From assembly GCF_900108475.1 (NCBI RefSeq), contig NZ_FNWO01000006.1, positions 1 to 64,000 of the forward strand: a DNA stretch of 64,000 nt. Reading direction: 5' to 3'. Source of the DNA: Magnetospirillum fulvum. GTDB taxonomy: Bacteria; Pseudomonadota; Alphaproteobacteria; Rhodospirillales; Magnetospirillaceae. This document shows positions 22,462-31,915 of the stretch, one piece after another (positions within the stretch are counted from its first letter, which is position 1; every line of letters starts with the position of its first letter). The position numbers and the translations under genes are program-made. Under the pieces are notes generated by a model. The model saw nothing but the letters and a program-made list of their open reading frames with translations. It searched no databases and was not told the origin of the DNA.

Positions 22462-23244
22462 TTACTTCATATCGACAGCCTTCACCCAGATCAGACCGCC
22501 GACCTCGACCTTGGCCGGTTTGCCGTCCGGTCCCTTGATCGGCTTGTCGCCCTCGGTCAGGGCGGCGAAGCCCCACCACCCGGCGCGCGGCATCGCATAG
22601 CTGAACTCGCCCTGCGCGTTGGCCTTGACGATTTGAGTGACGAAAGGATCGGACGGAGCCTTGACCGAGCCGTCATTGACCCATTCCACTTCGATTTCGG
22701 CGAAGGGAACCGGCTTGCCGTTCTTGCGCACGATGCCGCGGAACTGGTTGCCGGTCCACAGACCGTAGGGCCGCACCAGGGGTTCGATTTCGACCGGCAG
22801 GCCGACCAGCCGGTCCCATCCCTCGCCCGACCCGAAATCGACCACCACCTTGGACAGGTGGACGATGTATTTCTGTTCCGCCGGTTCCCAATACGGAGCG
22901 GGCTCGACATAGAAGATGTAATCGCCCGGCGCCTTGATCTGGTAGGAGGCTTCGAACGCCGTCTTACCCTCGATCGGCTTCTTGACCAGGGCCGCCTTCA
23001 GATCGGTCTTCTTGCCGTCCGCCAGCACCCCGAACTGAACCGGCTGCCCCATCTCCATCACCGGGCCGCCCTCGAAGGGGTGGGTGAAGACCAGTCCGAC
23101 CGTCACGGTGCGGTCGCCCTGCTCCGGCACGATATCGACCGAGGGAATGATTTCCTGAAAATGCGCCCGCGCCAGGGAGGGGGCGACGACCAGGGACGCC
23201 AGAAGGGCGACGGAAGCCGCGATGGATCGTGAATAACAAGACAT
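22462..23244 (-). CDS. Periplasmic DUF4198/NikK-like nickel uptake protein
   Basis: A 260-aa protein. The start at 23244 follows AAGGAG by 9 bases, and the first 28 residues form a signal peptide ([20 protein letters not shown] up to ALARAH-like RAH). The mature N-terminus is AHFQEIIPS, where an exposed His could bind metal. The body is beta-rich with Trp/Tyr-rich segments ([25 protein letters not shown]) and a domain of the DUF4198 type often found beside NikM/CbiM. First gene of the importer operon, probably delivering or sensing nickel in the periplasm. Confidence 0.78.
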   Translation of the reverse strand: MSCYSRSIAASVALLASLVVAPSLARAHFQEIIPSVDIVPEQGDRTVTVGLVFTHPFEGGPVMEMGQPVQFGVLADGKKTDLKAALVKKPIEGKTAFEASYQIKAPGDYIFYVEPAPYWEPAEQKYIVHLSKVVVDFGSGEGWDRLVGLPVEIEPLVRPYGLWTGNQFRGIVRKNGKPVPFAEIEVEWVNDGSVKAPSDPFVTQIVKANAQGEFSYAMPRAGWWGFAALTEGDKPIKGPDGKPAKVEVGGLIWVKAVDMK

Positions 23245-23278
23245 CGGTGACGTCTCCTTCAATCGGAGGGCGAGGCCT

Positions 23279-23305
23279 GTAATACGAATTTTAGAAATTT
23301 CATAC
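23279..23305. promoter_or_regulatory. Possible NikR-like operator upstream of the importer
   Basis: An AT-rich 27-bp segment with ends GTAATA and TCATAC, resembling the E. coli NikR half-sites GTATGA/TCATAC with near-normal spacing but one imperfect half. It lies 35 bp upstream of the first importer gene. No nikR gene is in the window. Confidence 0.35.
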
Positions 23306-23346
23306 GAAGTCTCGCGCGCCGTCAAGCGACAAGCCGATATCCGACC

Positions 23347-26300
23347 TCAGCGCGGGCATTGGGCGATGATCGCCGCCACCAGGACATCGGGCGTGATCGG
23401 CTTGACCACCCGATCGACCATCCCGGCGGCGAGGCAGCGGACCCGTTCCTCGTCCATCGCATGGGCGGTCAGCCCGATCACCGGCAAACCCGGCGCGAAG
23501 CGGGAGATTTCCCGGGCCAGACCGTACCCGTCGAGGTCCGGCATCTGGACGTCGGTCAGCACCAGATCGAACGCTCCGGCCCCCACTTGGCGGAGATGGT
23601 CGAGGGCAAGGCGGCCGTTCTCGAAGCAGGTCAGCTCCGCCCCCTCGGTGTGCAGCATGTCGTCGAGGACAAGACGGTTGACCTCGTTATCCTCGGCCCC
23701 CAACACCCGCAGCCCGGACAGGCGGGACCGCGGCTCGGCCGCCGCGCGATACCGCTGGGACGGTTCGGCCAACAGCCGCCGCAGATGGCGCGGGCGGAAC
23801 GGCCGCTCGATCACCGATGCCCCCGGCGGGATCGCCGCCACGCCCTCGCTGTCTCCGGGCTGGACCAGCACCGCCACCCGCTCGCCCTGGTCGATCCGGG
23901 TCACCACCGCGCGGGCCACAGCGGGATCGGCAAGCACCGCCCGGTCGAGCAGCACCAGATCGGCGGTTTGGTCGGACCAGGACAGATCCACCGCGACCGG
24001 ACGGCAGCGCGGCAAGGCGCGCCGGGCCAACGCCACCTCGGCGATATCAAGGCCGATCAGGGCGATTTCGCCCACCGGCCAGGGCGGGGCCGGTTCGGCC
24101 CCGACCAGCGGCAGGGAGACGGTGAAGGTGCTGCCCCGTCCCAACGTGCTCGCGACGGCGATCTCGCCGCCCATCATGGCGGCAAGATTGCGCGAGATCG
24201 ACAGGCCGAGCCCGGTACCGCCAAAGCGGCGGGTGGTCGAGCCGTCGGCCTGTTCGAACGGCTGGAACAGACGCTCCGCCACCTCGGGAGCGATGCCGAT
24301 CCCGGTGTCGCTGACGCGGAGGACCAGCCGGTTTGACTGGCGGGAGACGCCCACCGTCACCATCCCCCCGGCATGGGTGAATTTGATCGCATTGCTGAGC
24401 AGGTTGATCAGAACCTGACGCAACCGGTTGGGATCGCCCAGACAGCGCAGGGGAAGGTCCGGGTCTTCGCGGACCTCGACCCGCAGCCCCTTGTCCCATG
24501 CCCGCAACGCCAGCATGTCGAGAGCGCGATCGACGATTTCGCCGATCTCCATCGGAATGGTCTCGATCACCATCTTGCCGGATTCGATCTTGGAGAAATC
24601 GAGGATGTCGTCGATCACCTCCTGGAGGCCGTGACCGGCATCGATGATGCGGGTGAACTTCTCCCGCCCGCCCGCTTCGCCGCAATCGCGCGCGCCGATC
24701 TGGGCAAGGCCGAGAATGGCACTTAAGGGAGTGCGGATTTCGTGGCTCATATTGGCGAGAAACTCGCGGCGCAGGCTGGCCAGACGCTCGGCCTCGGCCA
24801 ACGCCCTTTCGCGCGCCGCGTCGGCCGCCTTGCGCACGGATATGTCGTTGAAGCTGACCACCGCGCCGACGATACGGCCGTCGCGCACCATCGGATGGGT
24901 CGAGAAGCTGACCGGAAGCGGCTGCCCGTTGGCGGCCCAGAAATATTCGTCGTCGAAACGGTGCACGATTCCGGCGCGCAAGGTCTCGAACAGCGGGCAG
25001 GCCTCACGAGGGAAGGGCCGCCCGTCGGGATAACTGTGATGCAGCATCTCAAGGCTGGTCCGGCCGATCAGTTGCTCGGGGCGCCAGCCGAGGATGGTGC
25101 CGACCCCCGGATTGACGAAGGTGATCCGCCCCTCGACATCGACGCCGTAAATCCCGTCGGCGGTCGATTCGAGAATCAGGCGCAAGCGCGCCTCGGCGCT
25201 TTCCAGATCGGCGGTGCGTTCGGCGACCAGCGCCTCCAGCCCCTTGCGGTACCGCTCCAACTCGTCCTCGATCGCCCTCCGCGCCGTGATGTCCAGGCAG
25301 AAAGCGACAAAGCGGTTCGAGGCAATCCGCACCGCCGACAGCGACACCCACACCACCGCCGCCGATGCGGCGACAAGACGGTACTCGCCACTGATCCGCC
25401 CCGCCTCGCCGGACAGGATCACGAAATCGTCGGTTAAGCGCTCGCGGTCCTCGGGCGAGACGACGGCCGAGACATGGCGGGCGCAGATTTCAGCCCGGCT
25501 CCATCCCAACATCGCCTCGGCGGCGGGATTGACGTCGATAAAGCGCCCGTCGCAATCCGCGACGAAAATCCCCAGGGGAGATTCCTCGACATAGGTGCGG
25601 AAATGTTCCTCGCTTTTGCGCAGCGCGATCTCGGTCCGGTAGCGCTGGGTGATGTCGCGGCCGATCCCCAGCACCCCGATCACCATGCCGTCGGAGCCGA
25701 ACATCGGGGTCTTGATCGTCTCCAGCAGGATGGAGCGGCCGGAATCGGCCATCGCGATCCATTCCTCGTTGACGGTCGGCTCGCCCGCCTCGATCGCCAT
25801 GCGGTCGTGGGCACGGAAGAAATCGGCCCGGTCGGCGGCGACAAGATCGTGGTCGCCATGGCCGACGATCTCGGCCTCGGGGCGGCCGGTAAAGCGCTGG
25901 AACGCCCGATTGCAACTGAGATAGATGCCGTTGACGTCCTTGAGCCAGACCAGATCGGGAATCGTATTGATCAGGGTGAACAGCAGCCCGCGCTCGCTCT
26001 CCAGTTCGCCGCTGACCCGCTTCTGCTCGCTGATATCGAGATAGCTGGCGACGAACCCGGTCAGACGACCGTCAAGGTCGTGAATCCCCGCCACGGTGAC
26101 GAACACCGGAATCTCGATCCCGCCCCGGGCGACGCAAAGCCCTTCGCCCGACCATTGCCCTTCGGCGAAAACCGTGCCGACGATGGCGCGGTGCCGAGAC
26201 AGGCTTTGTTCGTCGTCACGGTCGAACTGGCGAACCGACAGACCGATGACGTCGGCCAGATCGTATCCGGTCAGCTTCAGGAAGGCGGGATTGGCAAAGA

Positions 26301-27639
26301 CGATGCGGTCCTCGGTGTCGGTCATCACCACCGCCTGCGCCGCCTGACGCAGCGCCTCGGCCATCCGGTGGCGCTGTTCCTCGGCCGCCTTGCGCCGCGA
26401 GATATCCTCGACGACGGAAACGAAATAATCGGGTCCGCCCTCGGGTTTCGACACCAACGCCACGGTCAGGTTGATCCAGATCGTGTGGCCCTGCTTGTGG
26501 ATGTAGCGCTTCTCCAGCGAATAGGACTGAATCTCCCCCGACAGCATCCGACGGACACCATCGACATCGGCGTCAAGGTCGTCGGGATGGGTGATGTCCT
26601 GGAAACTGCGTCGCATCAGTTCGTCGGCATCATAGCCGACGATCTCGCACAGCTTTCGATTGACGCGCAGCCATCGTCCGTCCGGTGACACCAGGGCGAT
26701 CCCCATCGCCGCCTGCTCGAAGGTCGCCTCGAACCGTTTTTCTCCTTCCTCCAATCGTTCGGCGCTGCGGAGATTTTCCTGTGTCCGCAACCGCGCCAAC
26801 CGGAGATAGAGAGTGTTGTTCTCCAACAGCAGGACAAACAGGGCGAACCCTTCCCCCAACAGCCCGAACAGGCGGCCCAGATACCACCCCAGGTCGAAGC
26901 GGGCGTGGTTGAGCACGGCGGACAGGGCGCTGTCGAAAATCCACACGCACAACAGCACCATCAGCCACAGATCGAGATGGGTGTGCGGACGCAGGTACCA
27001 CAGCAGGCCCAGGGCCAGCAGGCTTATCGCCCAACTCAGCACCGCGACGACGAGTTTCGCCGGAGCGTCGCGATGTCCCGTCATGATCCCTGGCAAAAGC
27101 TCGTGGCCCGCCGTGGTCAGCAGGGTCAGCACCCCCACCAGAGCCAGGATGACGGCCACCATCGAGGCCAAGGCCATCCCCAGCGGCCACCGGCAGGGAC
27201 GGTCCCGCGACAGGGCATAGCCGACGACAAACAAAGCGAAGCCGCCATGCCACAGGAAGTAGACCCAGGCGGTGGTTTGCGGCCCGGCTCCCAACAAACC
27301 GGTGGGGGTGAACAGGCCGGGAAAGCTGATGGCGTGGACCGAGGCCATCGCCGCGCTGAACAGGAAGCCGCCAGCGAGAACCAGCAGGCCCCAACTCCGC
27401 AACATCCGGTATTGGAACAGAAGAAGAAAAACGATAATCAGACTGAGGGTGATGAACGCCGATTCGTAGATCGGCAGGAACGCCCACATCTCGGCGAGTT
27501 GAACCTGGGCGAACGGCGCGGCCAGCAGGAACACCCCGAAGGCCAGGACCGCCACGACGTGGGCGAAGCGCCGCTGCCCCGCTGTCGGGGCGACCGTCGA
27601 AACGAGAGGGAGCGGCGGAAAGACCGCAAAGTCCGGCAT
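23347..27639 (-). CDS. Membrane hybrid sensor histidine kinase with five PAS domains
   Basis: 1430 aa. Residues 1-280 hold about eight membrane helices resembling a MASE4-type sensor. Five PAS units follow (starting near 300, 425, 550, 680 and 820), then HisKA with His in NMSHEIRTPL (about 965), an ATPase domain (GTGLGLSIS near 1140), a degenerate receiver-like segment (about 1200-1290) and a receiver with acceptor Asp in LVLTDVQMPDLDG (about 1363). From HisKA onward it is a close paralogue of the divergent kinase at 28980. Signal unknown; five PAS units suggest redox or small-ligand input. No DNA-binding partner lies next to it. Confidence 0.9.
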   Translation of the reverse strand: MPDFAVFPPLPLVSTVAPTAGQRRFAHVVAVLAFGVFLLAAPFAQVQLAEMWAFLPIYESAFITLSLIIVFLLLFQYRMLRSWGLLVLAGGFLFSAAMASVHAISFPGLFTPTGLLGAGPQTTAWVYFLWHGGFALFVVGYALSRDRPCRWPLGMALASMVAVILALVGVLTLLTTAGHELLPGIMTGHRDAPAKLVVAVLSWAISLLALGLLWYLRPHTHLDLWLMVLLCVWIFDSALSAVLNHARFDLGWYLGRLFGLLGEGFALFVLLLENNTLYLRLARLRTQENLRSAERLEEGEKRFEATFEQAAMGIALVSPDGRWLRVNRKLCEIVGYDADELMRRSFQDITHPDDLDADVDGVRRMLSGEIQSYSLEKRYIHKQGHTIWINLTVALVSKPEGGPDYFVSVVEDISRRKAAEEQRHRMAEALRQAAQAVVMTDTEDRIVFANPAFLKLTGYDLADVIGLSVRQFDRDDEQSLSRHRAIVGTVFAEGQWSGEGLCVARGGIEIPVFVTVAGIHDLDGRLTGFVASYLDISEQKRVSGELESERGLLFTLINTIPDLVWLKDVNGIYLSCNRAFQRFTGRPEAEIVGHGDHDLVAADRADFFRAHDRMAIEAGEPTVNEEWIAMADSGRSILLETIKTPMFGSDGMVIGVLGIGRDITQRYRTEIALRKSEEHFRTYVEESPLGIFVADCDGRFIDVNPAAEAMLGWSRAEICARHVSAVVSPEDRERLTDDFVILSGEAGRISGEYRLVAASAAVVWVSLSAVRIASNRFVAFCLDITARRAIEDELERYRKGLEALVAERTADLESAEARLRLILESTADGIYGVDVEGRITFVNPGVGTILGWRPEQLIGRTSLEMLHHSYPDGRPFPREACPLFETLRAGIVHRFDDEYFWAANGQPLPVSFSTHPMVRDGRIVGAVVSFNDISVRKAADAARERALAEAERLASLRREFLANMSHEIRTPLSAILGLAQIGARDCGEAGGREKFTRIIDAGHGLQEVIDDILDFSKIESGKMVIETIPMEIGEIVDRALDMLALRAWDKGLRVEVREDPDLPLRCLGDPNRLRQVLINLLSNAIKFTHAGGMVTVGVSRQSNRLVLRVSDTGIGIAPEVAERLFQPFEQADGSTTRRFGGTGLGLSISRNLAAMMGGEIAVASTLGRGSTFTVSLPLVGAEPAPPWPVGEIALIGLDIAEVALARRALPRCRPVAVDLSWSDQTADLVLLDRAVLADPAVARAVVTRIDQGERVAVLVQPGDSEGVAAIPPGASVIERPFRPRHLRRLLAEPSQRYRAAAEPRSRLSGLRVLGAEDNEVNRLVLDDMLHTEGAELTCFENGRLALDHLRQVGAGAFDLVLTDVQMPDLDGYGLAREISRFAPGLPVIGLTAHAMDEERVRCLAAGMVDRVVKPITPDVLVAAIIAQCPR

Positions 27640-28146
27640 GCGGGGATCCCTCGTCAGATGATTACCGCCAGTTCCCCCAATTTTCCACCCCGTGGCGCAG
27701 GAAGAAAATGTTGCACCGTTGCTGTCGTCTGTGCCGGAGAGGTTGCGGACAAAAAGAGTCGGCCCGTCACCACCATTCCGGGCCTAACCAAGACACACCG
27801 AACTCTCTCGACGTGCGCCCATACCGTAATGGTCGAATGATATAGGATGAAACAATTTTTCGAAAGCCATAAGTCTTTTGGTTATGATGGATCTCGGGGT
27901 ATCCTGCCTTAAGGCAGACATGACACCCCTCGGATCGGGCACCCCAGCCGTCGCAATCCCGGGCGGTCGCCGTCCCTTCCCGCCACGCGACAATATCGCT
28001 ATCGTGAAAACAATCGGATGAGATGGAAAGGATACCTTGGCCCTGCCCGGATGCATCGGCTCTACCCAGATGGCGGAGGGTGTCTTGCTGATCCATTCCC
28101 GCGACGAAGCTTGGCGATTGATTGGCGACAGCGAAGGCCCGGCGCG
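27640..28146. other. Divergent intergenic region between two kinase units
   Basis: 507 bp without a credible gene. It must hold the promoters for the kinase at 23347-27639 (minus) and the binding-protein/kinase pair starting at 28147 (plus). It contains the perfect palindrome at 27904-27917 and a short stretch of lower GC (about 27835-27900). Confidence 0.5.
27904..27917. promoter_or_regulatory. Perfect 14-bp palindrome, possible operator
   Basis: CTGCCTTAAGGCAG is exactly self-complementary and lies in the centre of the divergent intergenic region. A dimeric regulator could bind here; none is identified. Confidence 0.35.
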
Positions 28147-28983
28147 ATGATGCCACGTCGGACCCTGTTGGGACTGGCGGCGCTCTGTCTCGGGGCGGCG
28201 GCGGTCTTTGCCCTGGTCCGCACGGACTCGCCCCTCTCCCGCTTCCGCGCGGGCGAGCCGTTCCGCATCGGCTACGCCGTCGAGCCGCCCTATGCCTTCC
28301 TGCTGGCCGACGGCACGGTCACCGGCGAGGCCCCGGAAATCGCCCTTCGCATCGCCCGCCAGATCGGCATCCCGACCATCGAATGGCGTCAGATGGAGTT
28401 CGGCGAACTGCTCGACGCCCTGGAAGCGCGGCAGATCGACGTGATCGCCGCCGGAATGTTCGTCACCCCCGAACGACAGCGCCGCGCCTTGTTCTCGCTG
28501 CCGACCATTCATGTCCGTCCCGGCCTGCTGGTGGCGCGCGGCAATCCGAAGGACATCGCCTCCTACCATCAAGTGGCGGAGCGGAACGATTTGCGGGTCG
28601 CCGTGCTGTCGGATGCGGTCGAGGAACAGATCATGCGCCGCCTCGGCGTGCCCGAAATCCGGTTGCTGCGGGTGCCCGACGCCCTGTCGGGACGCCGGGT
28701 GGTCGAAACCGGCTTGGCCGATGCGCTGTTGCTGTCCGAGCCGACGGTCCGCTGGATGGCGCGGACCGAACAGCTTGGCCACACCGACATGTTGGTCGCC
28801 CTGACCGATTCGTCCGATATTTACGGCGCCACCGCCTTCGCTTTTCATCTTGACGCCGGATCGGTGCGGGAAGCGTGGAACGCGGCGCTGCGGCTTTATC
28901 TCGGCAGCCCGGACCACCGCGCCCTGCTCGCCGGGCTGGGATTGTCCAACGAGCGTCCGCCAGATCCGGATTCGCCGCGATGA
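28147..28983 (+). CDS. Periplasmic solute-binding protein (family 3), kinase-coupled
   Basis: A 278-aa protein. The start is at tandem ATG codons at 28147/28150; an upstream in-frame extension looks non-coding. The signal/anchor segment is RRTLLGLAALCLGAAAVFALV. The body is a type-2 periplasmic binding fold: FRIGYAVEPPYAFLLADGTVTGEAPEIALRIARQIG, EFGELLDALEARQIDVIAAGMFVTPER, and a second lobe with DLRVAVLSDAVEEQIMRRLG. There is no transporter permease nearby. Its stop overlaps the start of the sensor kinase at 28980 (ATGA), so it more likely senses a ligand for that kinase than feeds an ABC importer. Confidence 0.85.
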   Translation: MMPRRTLLGLAALCLGAAAVFALVRTDSPLSRFRAGEPFRIGYAVEPPYAFLLADGTVTGEAPEIALRIARQIGIPTIEWRQMEFGELLDALEARQIDVIAAGMFVTPERQRRALFSLPTIHVRPGLLVARGNPKDIASYHQVAERNDLRVAVLSDAVEEQIMRRLGVPEIRLLRVPDALSGRRVVETGLADALLLSEPTVRWMARTEQLGHTDMLVALTDSSDIYGATAFAFHLDAGSVREAWNAALRLYLGSPDHRALLAGLGLSNERPPDPDSPR

Positions 28984-31907
28984 GCCAGTCCTCGCCTCCC
29001 GCGCCGCCGCCACCACCGTTTCCCCCGCCGCAATTCCATCGTTGGATCGGGATGGTGGTGCTGCTGGGAGCGGTGGTGATCGGGCTGTTGTCCTGGCTGC
29101 ATTTCGAGCAGACCAGCTCGCGGAACGAAGCGGCGCGGCGGGTCGGTGAGTTGCGTCAGGCCCGGCTCGACCTCGCTCGCGGCTTCGTCCAGGCCACCCT
29201 CGATTCCGGCGGCGACGCCCCCTACAGCCGCGAAGCCGGAATTGCCCTGCTGCTCCAGGCGGTGACCTCGTTCGAGCGGGCGTTGCGGGTCCAAGGAGAC
29301 GCCGACCCGACCGATGTCGAGGCGTTCCGCGCCAGCGTCGAGGATTTTCGCGAGCAACTGGAAATCTGGCGACGACGGCCAACCACCGGCGGTCGCGACG
29401 TGGTGTCGCTTCGGGTCGCCTTTGCCGATCTGGAGCGTCGGGCGGCTCGGGTCGATGTAAAAGGGCAACACGATATCGAGGTGCTGGGAACCACTGCCGA
29501 CCGGGTCTTTGCCTGGAGTCTTGCCGGGTCGCTGCTGGCGCTCGGGCTGATCGTCGCGATCGTGCAATCGCTGGCCCGCCGCGATGCCCGCGCCTTTGCC
29601 GAGCGGGCCCGGCTTGACGAAAGCCGCCGCGCCAGCGAGCGGCGCTATCTGCGCCTGTTCGATCAGGCTCCGGTGGCTCTCGCCTACGTCACCGCCGAAG
29701 GGGTGATCCGCGACCGCAACGCCCGCTTCACCGCCACCTTCGGCTATGGCGAGGACGAGGTCCGCACTCTGGAGGAATGGTGGCCGCGCGCCTATCCCGA
29801 CCCCGAGTTGCGTCGGCAGGTGATCGAGACCTGGACGTCTGCCCTCGCCCGGACGGCCCGCACCGGCGAAGACATCGAGCCGCGCGAATACCGCACCACC
29901 TGCCAGGACGGCACGGTACGAACGATGCTGGGCTCGGGGATCACCCTCGACGACGGCTATCTCGCCGTCTTCCTCGATATCAGCGAGCGGGTCGCGGCCG
30001 AAATCGCCCTGCGCGAAAGCGAGGCCCGCTTCCGCTCGATCAGTTCCGCCGCCCAGGACGCGGTGATCATTCTCAACGAAAAGGATGAGATCGAATTCTG
30101 GAACGCTGCGGCCGAGCGGACTTTCGGCCACCCTGCCGCAGAGGTCGTCGGCCGCAACCTGCATGAAACCCTGGCCCCACCCCGCTTCCAGGACAGTTTC
30201 CGCACCGGCTTCGCCGCCTTCCGCCGGACCGGCGACGGAACCATGGTCGGCCAGACCATCGAACTCGTCGCCCTGCGCAAGGACGGAACCGAATTCCCGG
30301 TCGAACTATCACTGTCGGCGGTGCGCCAGAACGGCCAGTGGATGGGGATCGGCATCCTGCGCGACATATCCGAGCGCAATCGAGTGCTCGAGGAACTCGA
30401 CCGCCACCGCCACCACCTTGAAGAGGTGGTCCAGGAGCGGACCCGCGAACTGGCCCTGGCCAAAGAGCTGGCCGAGCGGGCGACGGCGGCAAAAAGCATC
30501 TTCCTCGCCAACATGAGCCACGAAATCCGCACCCCGCTCAACGCCATCCTCGGCTTCGCCCAAATCGGCGAACGCGACAGCGCCCGACGCGCCGAGTACG
30601 AGCGTTTCGCCCGCATCGTCGAGGCCGGACAGGGCTTGCAGCAGGTGATCGACGACATCCTCGACGCCTCGAAGATCGAAGCGGGCAAGATGACGATCGA
30701 GACGATTGCGATGGACCTGGGCGACGTCATCGACCAGGCCGTCGATATGCTGGCCCTGCGCGCCCAGACCCGCGGCGTGCATTTCGAGGTCGCGGAAGCC
30801 CCCGACCTTCCGGGGCGCTGCCTGGGCGATCCCCTCCGGCTGCGCCAGGTTCTGGTCAACCTGCTCGGCAACGCCGTCAAATTCACCCCGGCTGGCGGCA
30901 CAGTGACCCTAAGTGTCGCGACCAGCCGCGATTCCCTGGTTTTCCGCATTGCCGACACCGGAATCGGCATCACCCCGGATGCGGCCCGCTCGCTGTTCAA
31001 TCCCTTTGAACAGAGCGACAGTTCGATCACCCGGCTGTTCGGCGGAACCGGATTGGGGCTGTCGATCTCGCGCGATCTGGTGACCCTGATGGGCGGGACC
31101 ATCACCCTGGCCAGTGTTCCAGGCGAGGGCTGCACCTTCACGGTCAGCCTGCCGCTGCACGAGGCCGAAGCGGCGCCGTCCTGGCCGCCGATCGAGATCG
31201 CCCTGCTTGCCGTGCCGGAGGAGGAGGCGGCAAAGCTGTCCGTCGCCGCCCCGGCAACGCGCCGGGTGACGACGGCGGAAGCAATCGCACCCGGCTCTCT
31301 GCTGGTGGTCGAGGCAACCGCTCTTCACGACGAGTCCGTGCTTGCCGCAGCAGGGACCCACCTTGCCCGGCGGGGGCGGATGGCCATCCTGACCGCGGCC
31401 GGGTTTGGCGAGTCTCTGCCGTCGGGGCTGGAGGCGGCCAGTCTGGTCCAGCGGCCGCTGCGCCCGCGCCATCTGAAGCGGTTGATGAGCGGATCGGTCC
31501 AGCCCCCGCCCGTCGGAATGGCCGGAGCCCGCCTCGCCGGTTTGCGGGTTCTCTGCGCCGAGGACAATCCGGTCAACCGTCTGGTGCTCGAAGACATGCT
31601 GATCGGCGAAGGGGCAAGCGTCACCTGCTTTGAAAACGGCAGACTCGCGTTGGACCACCTGCGCAGCGTGGGGGCGGCGGCGGTCGATCTGGTGCTGACC
31701 GACGTCCAGATGCCCGAGATGGACGGCTATGACCTCGCCCAGGCGGTGGCCGAGCTTGCCCCCGACCTGCCGGTGATCGGGCTGACCGCCTACACTTCGG
31801 ACGAAGAACGCCAACGCTGCCTCGCCGCCAGGATGGTCGAGCGCGTGATGAAGCCGGTCGCGCTCGACACCCTGCTTGCCGCGATTCGCCGCCACATCCC
31901 CGGCTAA
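28980..31907 (+). CDS. Hybrid sensor histidine kinase partnered with a binding protein
   Basis: 975 aa, starting at the ATG overlapping the upstream stop. A Pro-rich N-terminus precedes TM1 (about 21-42), a helical periplasmic domain of about 140 residues, and TM2 (about 182-204). Two PAS domains follow (215-335, 340-465), then HisKA (His in NMSHEIRTPL near 513), an ATPase domain (GTGLGLSIS near 690), a degenerate receiver segment and a true receiver with Asp in LVLTDVQMPEMDG (near 905). The catalytic half is a paralogue of the kinase at 23347. The periplasmic helices probably dock the co-translated binding protein. No output regulator is adjacent. Confidence 0.9.
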   Translation: MSQSSPPAPPPPPFPPPQFHRWIGMVVLLGAVVIGLLSWLHFEQTSSRNEAARRVGELRQARLDLARGFVQATLDSGGDAPYSREAGIALLLQAVTSFERALRVQGDADPTDVEAFRASVEDFREQLEIWRRRPTTGGRDVVSLRVAFADLERRAARVDVKGQHDIEVLGTTADRVFAWSLAGSLLALGLIVAIVQSLARRDARAFAERARLDESRRASERRYLRLFDQAPVALAYVTAEGVIRDRNARFTATFGYGEDEVRTLEEWWPRAYPDPELRRQVIETWTSALARTARTGEDIEPREYRTTCQDGTVRTMLGSGITLDDGYLAVFLDISERVAAEIALRESEARFRSISSAAQDAVIILNEKDEIEFWNAAAERTFGHPAAEVVGRNLHETLAPPRFQDSFRTGFAAFRRTGDGTMVGQTIELVALRKDGTEFPVELSLSAVRQNGQWMGIGILRDISERNRVLEELDRHRHHLEEVVQERTRELALAKELAERATAAKSIFLANMSHEIRTPLNAILGFAQIGERDSARRAEYERFARIVEAGQGLQQVIDDILDASKIEAGKMTIETIAMDLGDVIDQAVDMLALRAQTRGVHFEVAEAPDLPGRCLGDPLRLRQVLVNLLGNAVKFTPAGGTVTLSVATSRDSLVFRIADTGIGITPDAARSLFNPFEQSDSSITRLFGGTGLGLSISRDLVTLMGGTITLASVPGEGCTFTVSLPLHEAEAAPSWPPIEIALLAVPEEEAAKLSVAAPATRRVTTAEAIAPGSLLVVEATALHDESVLAAAGTHLARRGRMAILTAAGFGESLPSGLEAASLVQRPLRPRHLKRLMSGSVQPPPVGMAGARLAGLRVLCAEDNPVNRLVLEDMLIGEGASVTCFENGRLALDHLRSVGAAAVDLVLTDVQMPEMDGYDLAQAVAELAPDLPVIGLTAYTSDEERQRCLAARMVERVMKPVALDTLLAAIRRHIPG

Positions 31908-31915
31908 AACCTCGG

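Noticed and set aside
28147-28983. Binding protein as part of an amino-acid ABC transporter
   Set aside because: No permease or ATPase gene is adjacent, and the gene is translationally coupled to a sensor kinase.
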